A stretch of 64,000 nucleotides of DNA from Limonium bicolor (lineage: Eukaryota; Streptophyta; Magnoliopsida; Caryophyllales; Plumbaginaceae): contig CM041783.1 in assembly GCA_023374045.1 (NCBI GenBank), positions 99,978,357-100,042,356 on the forward strand, read 5' to 3'. The notes under the pieces were generated by a model that saw only the letters and a program-made list of their open reading frames with translations, did no database searches and was not told where the DNA came from. How positions within the stretch are numbered: the stretch's first letter is position 1; every line of letters starts with the position of its first letter. Below are positions 11,613 through 22,335 of this stretch, one piece after another. The position numbers and the translations under genes were made by a program.

Positions 11613-12112
11613 NNNNNNNNNNNNNNNNNNNNNNNNNNNNNNNNNNNNNNNNNNNNNNNNNNNNNNNNNNNNNNNNNNNNNNNNNNNNNNNNNNNNNNNN
11701 NNNNNNNNNNNNNNNNNNNNNNNNNNNNNNNNNNNNNNNNNNNNNNNNNNNNNNNNNNNNNNNNNNNNNNNNNNNNNNNNNNNNNNNNNNNNNNNNNNNN
11801 NNNNNNNNNNNNNNNNNNNNNNNNNNNNNNNNNNNNNNNNNNNNNNNNNNNNNNNNNNNNNNNNNNNNNNNNNNNNNNNNNNNNNNNNNNNNNNNNNNNN
11901 NNNNNNNNNNNNNNNNNNNNNNNNNNNNNNNNNNNNNNNNNNNNNNNNNNNNNNNNNNNNNNNNNNNNNNNNNNNNNNNNNNNNNNNNNNNNNNNNNNNN
12001 NNNNNNNNNNNNNNNNNNNNNNNNNNNNNNNNNNNNNNNNNNNNNNNNNNNNNNNNNNNNNNNNNNNNNNNNNNNNNNNNNNNNNNNNNNNNNNNNNNNN
12101 NNNNNNNNNNNN
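11613..12112. other. Assembly gap of exactly 500 N
   Basis: The gap has a fixed-size look. In the other LTR copy (about 41440-41480) the sequences that flank the gap here, ...GACTCTCT and GATGGAGTCTCT..., are directly adjacent. The true missing length is therefore probably near zero, or the gap joins two LTR reads artificially. Confidence 0.95.
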
Positions 12113-12330
12113 GATGGAGTCTCTGTGTACGATAATCACTTTCTTCTGCTCGATCTCCAGAAAGTATGGTGAATTCTTCAACTGCAACTTCATGCACTTC
12201 AGAATTCTGTGAATGTGTGTAGGTACGTAGGTGTATAGTGAGGTGATAGTTTTATATGGAGGATGTGTTTGAAATATGGATGATGGATGTAATTAGATAG
12301 AGGAGTATCTTGGATGGGTGGTTTATGTGG

Positions 12331-12340
12331 TGTATTTATA
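12331..12340 (-). promoter_or_regulatory. TATA box of the Athila 3' LTR
   Basis: The minus strand reads TATAAATACA. The same box is kept in the 5' LTR at about 45792-45801, just downstream (on the minus strand) of the hairpin array. It is inferred to be the LTR promoter core. Confidence 0.55.
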
Positions 12341-12566
12341 GTGTGAATGGGTGAGGTTTATAGTGGAGATAATGGTGGTGATTACGCTGGAATGGTTAGT
12401 GAAGATGGTGGTGTGGTTGGCAAGAGGAAAGTATGCTGGAAAGGGAAGGAATAAAATGGGGCGGCCGTATATAATAAACTCATCATGCTAGGAAATTATG
12501 GGGCGGCCATATAATAAACTCATTATTCTCCTTTTGCGCTGCAAATATGTCGGCCTAATCCCACTT

Positions 12567-12963
12567 GGTCCTGGACTTGGGTTGTGGAAGATGTCCCGGA
12601 CCATTCGTTTGAGAAATGATTCTAAATCATCATTGTGTGGTCCGGGACTTAGGCCGTGTATCAAGTCCCGGACCGTTCCTGAAAACAATTTGAGATTTAT
12701 ACTGCAATTGTGGTCCGGGACTTAGGCCTTGTAATAAGGTCCTGGACCATGCTTGAAATCAGGTCGAGAGAGCTGCCACATGTGGTCCGGGACTTAGGCC
12801 GTGTATCAAGTCCCAGACCATGCCTGAAATTAAGTCGAGAGTTTTGCCACATTGTGGTCCGGGACTTAAGCCATGTAAGAAGTCCCGGACCATGCCTGAA
12901 ATTAATTCGAGAGTTGAGTCACAATGTGGTCCGGGACTTAGCTCCAGAATCAAGTCCCGGACC
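12567..12963. repeat. 72-bp hairpin array in the Athila 3' LTR (six units)
   Basis: Hairpin starts lie at 12567, 12639, 12712, 12784, 12856 and 12928, a period of 72-73 bp. A typical hairpin is 36 bp: stem GGTCCGGGACTT, a 12-nt loop such as AGGCCGTGTATC, then the complementary stem AAGTCCCGGACC. The 36-bp spacers keep a CGAGAG core. The same palindromic core therefore recurs every 36 bp along the DNA. Translation of the array gives GPGL-type repeats, but the conservation is that of a DNA palindrome. Confidence 0.95.
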
Positions 12964-13210
12964 ATGCTGGAATTTAGGTCGAGAGTTGTTGTCTTGACTC
13001 AAATCAGCTTGTTTGATTTGCCATGTGTTCCAACAATGATAGGAATGTGTTTCCTTGAGATTAAAAACCTGAAAAAGCACACAAAAACCATAAAAAAGAC
13101 AATTGCAACAAGAAACATAAAAATGCTCATAAGACAGGAATTTAGCAGTAAATGGTAACAAATTAGGTATCAAAAGACCCTGTAGAAATAGGTAAATTCC
13201 TGACTTATCA

Positions 13211-13225
13211 ACTTCCCCACACTTA
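13211..13225 (-). promoter_or_regulatory. Polypurine tract of the Athila element
   Basis: The minus strand reads TAAGTGTGGGGAAGT immediately before the LTR start TGATAAGTCAGG. This wording is characteristic of Athila-type plus-strand primers. A second 'cttccccacactta' copy occurs in the 3' untranslated stretch at about 14137-14150. Confidence 0.9.
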
Positions 13226-14483
13226 ATCTTTGCTTGTCCTCAAGCAATTACTGCAATCAAAATGTACCAGAGTTCAAAAGCGGGGATTTATCAGGTCAAG
13301 AAAGTGTACAAGGAAATCTAATGCCGAAAAACAGTCATAAGAAACAACGACTAGTACTGCAAGTTTTCTTAAACAGTGAAGCTAGGGTGTTTGACAAATG
13401 CATGAGACAATCATCATAACTATTTAGTCCAAACTTTACTCAGGGCTCTACTTTCCGTTTGCTTTCCATAATTCATTTGGACGACAAGGGGCAAGAAGTA
13501 ATGTCATATTCCACATTACCTTTCATTGCCACATACTCATAATCAAGGAAGAATTTGCAATAAACTGTTTAGCATGAAAGAAATTTCCTTCCAATTTTTC
13601 TGAGTAAGCATTATTCATTTCATCCCCTCAGACTTTTTCTCCCCATCCTTGTAGCGGTGTTGGGCCTTCTATCCCAGATCAGATGATCTTAGGTAGATAA
13701 GTGATGAGGCACTCCATGGGCTTAATTACCAAATGGGAGAGGTCTGTTCCGGTTCAGAATAGATTAGCGGAGTACCTTGCCTTTGTCCTTTCCTTCCATT
13801 CATTCCAAAACTTTCCAAAGCCCCAAGTTAGTTCAAACAAAATAGTCACAAAATGGTCTCACCTTTATTTTTAAGGAAATAGATAAAAATTTTAACCAAA
13901 ACTGACAATACAAGTAGTATAACCAAAGTTCTTATGACCGAAGTTTCAGATTAAATCTCAGAAATATTCGCTACTTGTACGTTATTCCCGACTGATGCAT
14001 CTGACCACAAATGAAAACCAAGTATGTCGAATTAAAAATTTTGTGGAGGGTCATCAAAGGTTAATGAAGTGAGAATTAGTAGTGTCAGGAGCCACAGAAA
14101 ATAGGAAAATAAACGCACATCCCCCTTACTACTAACTTCCCCACACTTAGAAAATAGCAATGCCCTCATTGCTTCATGAATATGATCATAGTTTGAAAGA
14201 AAGAATAGAAATCCCCTTTAAAATTGGTGAAGATGACGTCCCCACACTCATGAAAAGGAACGGGCGAGTTAAGGAGTGCTGAAAAATATTCGGTAGAGTC
14301 TTCTTTGTATTCTGTCGATATTGCTCACAAAATTGGCAATCCTGTTTGAATGAAGCAGCAGCAGACAATATGTGGCACGAAAGTCAAGGAACATAACCAA
14401 GCAGTGGCAGTAGCAGAAGAACCAAAGTAACCATAACAATCCAAAAATAAAATGAAAAGTACCAGAAGGAGCAACCTAACAAG
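13226..14483 (-). other. Athila 3' untranslated region
   Basis: About 1.25 kb between the env-like ORF and the polypurine tract. No domain was recognised and open frames are short. A second polypurine-like AAGTGTGGGGAAG (minus strand, about 14138-14150) and a CCCCACACTC motif at 14239-14248 resemble the real tract. Long 3' untranslated regions with several such tracts are usual in Athila elements. Confidence 0.6.
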
Positions 14484-15905
14484 CTAAAATACATCAAAAC
14501 AGCCAGAGTTAGAAAATCCAAAATAGCAATAACAAGATAAAGAGTCTGAAAATAAAAGAACATAAATCAGCATAAGATCTACTGAGGTGGTGGGTGATCC
14601 CGAGGCAGACGCCATGACTCCAGTTGCGAAGCGGGCATCATAATCAGTGAAACGTGCCTCATAGCGAGTGGTATACTCCGCAAACCGTGCGTCCTGCGTA
14701 GCTTCATACTCCCTCTGTCGGGTCTCCAGAGCTGAGATCCGTGCTCCATAATCGTGCAGGCTCGTACTCATCCCGTCTAAATGAATGTCCATCTGAGGCA
14801 TTTGAGCAGCAAGACCATTGACCCGTGCAGTGGTCATCCCCTGCCAATCAGAAAACTGACGAAGTAACTCGTCATATCCCGGTGTAGGAGCAGTGGTCAT
14901 CGGAACGTCGGGGATGTCACCACCAGTGGCAACAGCAGGGGGCTCATCCTCAGCGGCTTCATCAGGTCTGGGAGCTCGTGCACCCGGATGTGCGCGTCGG
15001 CGCTTGACCCACTGATCATCTATCTTCTCCCACTGATAGAAGTGCATCATCGTCATGTCTATGGGAGACCGGGGGTACTATGGCTGCTCATCCGAGAAGT
15101 CTACCCCAGTATCGATGAAGAAGGACTGCAGGAGGTGCGGGAAGGGAAGAGAGGAGCTACTGTCAATGTCAATCACCCGAAGCATTGAGTGAAAAATTAT
15201 TCCATGCAAGGAAAGGGGGAACGCTGTCCGTGCAAGCTCGTCATCCAGGAGATAGCGCAAAACATAGCAGTCAATTGAATTCAGGTCCGCACACTCCCGT
15301 GGTCGGACATTATACATTAAAATCCCCAAGATCAGACGCTCAAGCGGTGTGGGCAGTTTATCACCGGTAACCACCTGCTTATCCCAGTGGTTGCGCCTCT
15401 AGCGGTTCTGAACAGTAGGATCATTCACGATCAAATTAATATAATGCTCCTTAGCCTGTCTCTCACGGAATTCTTGATTCTCCCGTTCCTCCGCAGTTGG
15501 GATCCTAGCCCGAATAGGGATGTGTAGAGCATGTCGAATATGGGTGTAATCGATTAAAATATCCTTCTCCTTAACCCTTGACTTAATTTCCGTACCATTA
15601 TCAAGCACCGTAGCATTAGCATAGAACAATTTAACTAGTCGCGGGTAAAATGTACCACCTCGGTTCAGCAGACATACCCAACCCCTGTTGCTAAATATTC
15701 TCTTCAAATCGAATTCAGATATCAAAGAGGGACATACTGACCTCTCAGGAATTATCTTGCGCTCCTTAGCTTGGAACCAATCCCAAGCAGCGTCTGTGAG
15801 AAATTCAGAACGGTCCGTCTCGCATATCCGAAGTGGGGGAGCTTTATGAAGAGGAAGAGGCGCCGGCAGTGGTGGAGGGGCGTGATCGTTTGAGTGCCAT
15901 CGGGA
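14484..15905 (-). pseudogene. Athila ORF2 (env-like), broken
   Basis: A minus-strand ATG at about 15902 starts MALKRSRPSTTAGASSSS, the basic and serine-rich start seen in Athila second ORFs. After a frame change it continues as ISEFDLKRIFSNRGW, then LVKLFYANATVLDNG, IRHALHIPIRARIP, LERLILGILMYNVRP and HGIIFHSMLRVIDID. This is the helical core of the 'putative plant transposon protein' family. The last part (15056-14580) is acidic and coiled-coil-like (LETRQREYEATQDARF). Two in-frame TAG stops, near 15399 and 15078, break it. An envelope-like role has been proposed for Athila but not shown. It follows the hairpin-array spacer, downstream of integrase. Confidence 0.75.
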
Positions 15906-16096
15906 TTACGGAACAGGGTGAGGGAGAGGGCTGGCCAATTAGATGCGAGGGGAGGGAGTTGAGTTGATTGAATCTGGGATTTGGTGTGGTGCGTGGTTTT
16001 TGGAGCAGGCGACGGGACAAAAGGGTGGGTTTGGAGTGTGGAGGTTGAAGACGACGCAACGCGTCGTTGGGGTATATTTTTTTTTCTGGTTGAATG

Positions 16097-16260
16097 GGTT
16101 CAGGATCTAGGGTATGGTTAAGGTCCCGGACCAAGGTATTAAACGGGCCGAGAATTTTCAGTGATAACGGTCCGGGACTTAGGCTGGGTTTGAGGTCCCG
16201 GACCATGCTTAATTTGGGGTCGAGAATTTTCATCACATGAGGTCCGGGACTTAGGGTCTG
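16097..16260. repeat. 72-bp hairpin array in the Athila pol-env spacer, left half
   Basis: Hairpin starts are at 16097 (decayed), 16169 and 16241, with stems GGTCCGGGAC and GGTCCCGGACC and a CGAGAATTTTC spacer core. The array is cut at 16260 by the 17.6-kb element and resumes at 33886. When the insert and one target duplication are removed, the distance from 16241 to the next unit at 33943 is exactly 72 bp. Confidence 0.95.
16256..16260. repeat. Target-site duplication gtctg (left)
   Basis: gtctg precedes the LTR start TGAAATACCCC at 16261. The matching copy is at 33886-33890, after the LTR end GTTACA. Confidence 0.95.
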
Positions 16261-19200
16261 TGAAATACCCCGAATAATTACTACCTTCATTAATAACGAT
16301 TTAATTAAGTCTTGTGCAATAATTGCTACAAATACTATGGTATAAAAGTATATAGCCCAAAACGGACATTAAATTATACATTAACCTCTAATCAAAGAGA
16401 AAACATCATTAAGGGAAATCAACCCCTAAATTTAATACCAGATGTAACATATTAGTACATGTGTTAAATACCACCAATATCACTCAAAAAAATTAATAAT
16501 TATATAAATACTTTATATACCCTAAACAAATCATAGACATAAGTATATACGCATATACACACCTCTAAATCAAAAATACTATAAGTAACAATATGAAACA
16601 TTAATATATATATATGTATATAAGTATAATTGGTGATACAATATTAGCTAGTGAAATAATTCAAATTCTCCCCCCAAATTATTTACTGCCGCCCACCTGT
16701 ATAGCAAAAGAAAACACAAAGACAATATTAGTTAATGAGGGGATATTTGAATTCCCTTCAATTCCTGTTTCCTAGCCGACTGCTCCTAGTCAAAAGAAAA
16801 AAAAAAATATATATATCAACATCATGATGGAAAATACAAACAGCTAATAAAGTACATGTCAAGTACAAATCTATCCCTCTAATATCACATCCTTCCCATA
16901 CTGTCGATGGGTTTTTCCTGCAACCAGCACCCAAACTGTCTACTTTCCTTCCCCACCATCGACATATAGTACCACACTCATCTTCCTTTCTTCCCACGCC
17001 AGCAAGTGCATTCCTTCCTTGCTCCCTCTCGACTGGAACAGCAGCAGGTAATCCCCTTCTTCCTCATTTTTTTCTCTTCTGCCTACGTTTCCCCAGAGAA
17101 CATCACAGTAGCTGTGCTGATTTCTGCTCCATAATGCAGCAAGACCACCAGTAGCTTCTCATTTATTTTCGAAGAAACAGAGGCAGTAAGCAGCACCAAG
17201 TAAAACCATACTACCACTCCATTGCAGCACATTTTCCTTCCTTTTCCACGGTAACAACCAGCAGTACCATCTCCCTCAGTTTCAGACACAAACAGAGAAA
17301 GAAAAACAAGGTAGGATACCTTCTTCTCTTGCAGTTGCTCACGGTTCTCTTCCTTCCAATACTTCTTCTTCCACTCCTATACCTCATTCCAGTTTCTCCT
17401 GCTCCTTGACAGTAGCTAGGATATGTAGAAACTACACCGCATCTCTGTTACAGCAAGCAAGAAACCATAGAGAGCAAGGTATGAAACTCCACTTACATTT
17501 CCCCATGTACAATCCGATACCATGGGAGTTTTGACACCCTTGCCTGCTTGTAGATTGTCACACCCAGTAGCTTTTCTCCTTCATCCCTATGCAGGATAAA
17601 TACTGAAGTCTTCCTTGCTTCAGTTAACTGAGAGGACATTTGAATCTCTAGAAAATAACAAGGTAAAACACACTGCTCCTTGACATACTAATGACCGGAA
17701 GTACTAGTTCTGGACATCCCCTTTTCTGTTTCTGATGCTAACGTTTGAAACCCATTCCAGTCTTCCCTTAATGCCTAAAGCCATGTGTATAAACCTCTCC
17801 AAGTTAGCTAGCTACTTACAATACTAATCTAAGCTTTTTCCATGGCTGAAACGACCAAAACAGGGGCATATATGCACCCAAAGTCTACCGGCAAGTGTAG
17901 GCTTTCACAAGTGGTTGTTAAGCGCTAAGAAGGTAAGGAGAGTTAGCCAAACATCTTGCTATTAACAAGCATGATAAGCTGGAGTATATATAAAAGAAAA
18001 AAAAATTTAACCATGTATATGCATATGTAAAACCAGGCGAGAAGAAGAGAGGTTGAAGGTGGTGGGAAGTTGCGATGAAGCTGGGAATGTGGTGAACCGG
18101 GGGAAACCAAAAAAAAAAAAATCCCCTTGGCAAATTAAGGCAAGGTAATTATATATGAGTACCTATTTTAATGCCTTACTAGGAAGTGCTGTTATGGAAG
18201 CCAAAATGTTAGGCGTATGATTGTGTGTATTTATGCTAGTAAATGTTGAGGAGTAAATATTAGTTAGGAAAATAAACCGTAACATATCTGAATTAGTTGA
18301 ACCGAAATGTGTGTGAAAATGATAGGAAAAAAAAATAACCTGAGGAAAACTGCAAGGAAACCGAGAATTTTGGAGTATACATATATATATTGAACTGTAA
18401 ACGTGTAACAAAAAAAAAGGGGTATAACATGGGTATTATTTGGGTGGTTAATGTGTAAAATGATGGGTATGTATATATATATGTTCACGTGATATGCAAT
18501 TTATTTAGATCAAAATATATGTGTGAGAATGATAGAAAAATAACGAGTAAACTGTACAAAAACCGAGAGAGGAGGAAATTGTAGAGAGATTTAAACGTCA
18601 TTTTAAATAATTGTTATGTTATTGAGGCCACATATTTAGGTCATAATTGTAGTTATTTTGAGCTCTGAATAGTCATTAATAAGTTTATAAGTGAATTTGT
18701 AAAGTTATATAAATTCTGGTGCAAAATGTACAATTCTAGCAAATATAATTACCTAGGAATGTATTAGAAAAAAATTTTGGTATATTCATGGATTTTTATA
18801 TGGCGTAAATAAATTTTAAAACCTTGTACAAATGTTTTAAATAATTAAATGAGTTTTATATGGGAGTCAAAATATAATTAAAAGAAAATAGGGAGTGATG
18901 GTAATAATAACTGAAAGGGATAATCTTAAAGATACTTACAAGCATAACATATGAACTTACGAAATTAGGGGTTTATTGTAAAACTAAGAAATTATGGGGG
19001 TAATTTCGTAAATAAAAAAAATCTGGTCAAAGGACGAATTTAGGTGGTCAACCTTGACCACAAGTGAGGTTTGACCAAATTAAAATGATAAGAATAATTA
19101 ATTTTGGTATTTAAAGAAATATTAAGTCAAAGATAACATTTATAAAAAGAAATGGGGTGTTTATGTAATTATCGAGAAATATAGGTGTTGGAAAATAATA

Positions 19201-22200
19201 TTAAGACCCTAGGGGTCTGCTTGGAAATTAAAAGAATTTTTGGGTTAGTTTTGGTGAATTAATTGATTAAGGATTATAATATATGGTTTAAGTGCTAATG
19301 TCTAGCAATTTAAAATTCTATGGGTATATGTAATTTTCGAAAGATTAGGGGCTGGAATGAAATTTAAACGACCTTAAGGGTCTGTATGTGAATTTGGGTA
19401 AATTATGAGTTGGTAATGTGATTTATTTGATTAAGGAGTATAACATATAGTTAAGTATTAAAATGTAAATTTAATAAAACCTATGGGGCTACTTTGTAAA
19501 TAACCAAAAAATCGGGATAGAAAAGGAGATTAGAACAACCCTTGGAGTTGTTCGGAAATTTGGGAAAAATATTGGTTGGCTTTTGGAATTAAATAACCAA
19601 TGTGTATAATATAAAGTTGTGAAATTAAATTGTAAGCTTATAAATAAATATGGGCCAAGAAGTAAGTAATGAAAGATAAAGGCTACGGTGCAGAAAATCG
19701 AACAGAGGGGACTGTTTGCAATTGAGGGAAAACATTGGGTTAATTTTGGTATTTAAAATAATTAAGGTGTATATTATAAAGTTTTAAGTATTACAATTAA
19801 AGGTTACAAAACAAGGAGTTATAGTGTAAATAAAAGAAATATATGTGGATAAATAAATTTGGGTAGCAGGTTGGGACTGTTCAATAATATATATATTATA
19901 TTTGCACATGTATATTATAAGGTTTAGATACCTTAGATTATAAATTAATAAGGTTAGAAATATAGTGGTTGTAATATATGGGGGTGATTTTAAATAATCA
20001 AAATGTGTGGAAAGGGACTGTTGTTACCGAAAATGATTATGGGCTGTTTAGGAAATTTTAAAGTTTGGACAAAATATATTATAAAGTCTTGAATGATATA
20101 ATATGACATCACACTAAAGTATGAAAGAAATATTATAAGGGGGGTTATTAAGGAAAACCTATGCATTATAAGCATTTACATAAATGATGGGTTAAGATGG
20201 AGAATTTTGGAAGTATATTGTAAGGTTGGAATTTTATTATAATAGGGACTCTATAAAATTATGTCGTGTGAATTTATAACATGGCGTGAGGGTATAAGGT
20301 GGGTAACAAGTCACATACAGAATTATGCTATTACAAGTACAAACGTAAATATAACGACAACTGTATTATAAACGTATACAGTGGTATAACATTTTACATA
20401 CACGTAAAAAGGTGCGTGAAACAAATGACATATATCTACAAACTATAATGTACATACGTACATAAGTGTATGCACATAAATGTTCATGTAAGCCCGTATC
20501 AATAAATACATAAGGTATTCCGATAACGGAATGTTTAAATGTCAAGCATGCGTGCACATAACGTTAATTCCCGCATGCACGCAACCCGCAATACGTAAAC
20601 AAATTGTAAACGTAACATCCATGTAATAGTGTTAACGTCGTAGCAATTATTACATACCCGTAGGATATAACGAGTAGTTGGAATCTAAATCCCTAAGATT
20701 AACAAACATTCAGTTGAACAAGGGATCAACTAAGGGTTGGCTACGGGATGGAAGTAAAAGCTTGGTCTAGGATGGTTAAGTGAGTTGAATTGTATACTGA
20801 TATTAGAACAATGTATGTACCAGAGGTACGAGCTGATATACGAGCATTGTGAGCGGTAGAGGCTACGCGGGAGTTACTACGTGAGCGTCGACGGTGTACG
20901 GTATGTTCATTGTGTGGTCCGAACCTCTGAGGGAAGCCTCGGTTCGGGTATTGATTGACTATGTGACAAGAGCGATATGTTTGCTATGCATGATTGTGTG
21001 GATTATTTATAAGGTTGGTAAGCGTTTATTATTGTGCGCGATGTCTTCAGACAATATTACTATGATTGTTTATGCGGTTGGAATACTAATATTGGGAACT
21101 TTATCCCTAACTGATCTAAGTAAAACACTTAGGAATGAGACTCGGGATCCCCAGTCTCTAGATCTTGATACTCGAACATGACTTTAACCTAGACTATGTC
21201 TAGGGAAGTACATAAGACTTCAAAGGTAATAATGGTAAAGATTTCTTCAAAACCTAAGTATTTACTTAGGGTAGTTGATTAAGGATTAATCATACATTGG
21301 AGAGTGTTGGTTATGGTAAATGGTATGGGAATCCAATTAGTTTCGACTAGTTGGTTGCGCATTGGTGATCACCGGAGTATAACGTCCGTATCGGACCGAC
21401 TCCCTCTATATTCCGACGGGCCTAGATAGACTGTTGGACCAGGGTGCCGACTTTGGCACACGGCTTCGGCCATTCATGGACGCCTTTATTAGGCAAGTGG
21501 AAGCCCCGGGATTGAGTGATCCTTGGCAATGAGCACGTGTGTACGGGAGGACTACTGTCCAGTAAGGTTATTTCCGGGTTGTCCTAACATGACGCCCAAT
21601 GGTATTGAGAGTAAGACTAAATGGTGATTAACATAATTTAAAGGAAAAACTACACATCTCGATGGAAGTAAACTACGCGTTTGTATGAATGTTTACTGTA
21701 TATGTATGACTGTTTATGGAACATGGTATCTGGTATGTCATGGATTGTATGTAATGTATGGATTGTCACTTTGATGGATTACTGTATGCTTATGCATGTT
21801 ATTTACTGGTATATAAACTGCAAAATGAACCAGCATGTAATCAACCTCATGTTCAGACGGCTAATTGACCTAAGTGACCTAAAGGGTCTAGGATTACACT
21901 TTAGCATACCAGCATATAGTTTGCTGAGCCCCTTTTGGGGCCAACCCATTTCAGGTATGATCGGGACGTGAAGCCGGAGTGCGGGAATATGGGTAGACTA
22001 CCTCGACTTTTATTATCGCATGTTTAATATTAAATCGGTTAGCACGTTGAAATTCTGGGAACTCTTTAAATGCTCACTTGTCATAGGTATTGGTTTGTAT
22101 ATAGGATAATGTAATAAATATCTCGTTCATCACTGCGGTTAGTTGTTGTTCATTGTTAGATTACGGTTATGCTTCCTTACTCGCATGGGCGAGTAATGGC

Positions 22201-22319
22201 ATGTGACACCCAAGTGAGGATTAATGTAGTTTAACTTCCGCTGTGAGACGTCTCTAATTACGCTACGTGAGTGATTATACGAGAGTGATTATTACGAGAT
22301 TAGCGAGTGGGGTGTTACA
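16261..22319 (+). repeat. 5' LTR of the 17.6-kb element
   Basis: It begins TGAAATACCCCGAATAATT and ends GAGTGGGGTGTTACA. At 6059 bp it is among the longest LTR sizes known for plants. It holds a pyrimidine-rich block with repeated CTTCC stretches (about 16870-17400), a very AT-rich section (18130-20600), a hairpin CCGAACC...GGTTCGG (about 20918-20946) and a U5-side block with GCTGAGCCCCTTTTGGGGCC (about 21924-21943). No real gene was found; open frames of 60-95 codons in it occur in both copies and look incidental. Confidence 0.95.
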
Positions 22320-22323
22320 AAAG

Positions 22324-22335
22324 TGGTATCAGAGC
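22324..22335 (+). promoter_or_regulatory. Primer-binding site (tRNA-Met initiator type)
   Basis: TGGTATCAGAGC lies four bases after the LTR end. It is the standard plant site complementary to the 3' end of initiator tRNA-Met and fixes the element on the plus strand. Confidence 0.95.

Larger units (their letters stand above)
10822..13210 (-). repeat. 3' LTR of the Athila element (contains a 500-N gap)
   Basis: In plus-strand reading it starts TGTTGGGTAAAAACC and ends CCTGACTTATCA, giving TG...CA ends in either direction. It aligns along its length with the 5' LTR at 40127-46677, apart from the insertions in that copy. It holds a TATA-like box at 12331-12340 and the 72-bp hairpin array at 12567-12963. 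Exactly 500 Ns interrupt it at 11613-12112. Confidence 0.9.

Noticed and set aside
11570..12197. Two open frames of about 200 codons over 11570-12197
   Set aside because: They consist almost wholly of N and exist only because the gap has no stop codons.
12567..12963. CRISPR-like appearance (regular 36-bp repeats with 36-bp spacers)
   Set aside because: The spacers are similar to each other, the repeats alternate in orientation, the DNA is plant nuclear and no cas genes are present. It is a tandem palindromic repeat inside an LTR.
12498..13158. Open frames over the hairpin array encoding repeated GPGL..SRTM peptides on the plus strand and SPGP repeats on the minus strand
   Set aside because: The repeats are translations of a DNA palindrome on both strands, with no start context or family; the frames are by-products of the array.
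20894..21181. 95-codon plus-strand frame in the 6-kb LTR
   Set aside because: No family resemblance, broken by small indels in the second LTR copy, and located in an LTR.
22324..22335. Fragment of a tRNA gene
   Set aside because: It is a retrotransposon primer-binding site at the standard distance from the LTR; there is no tRNA cloverleaf around it.
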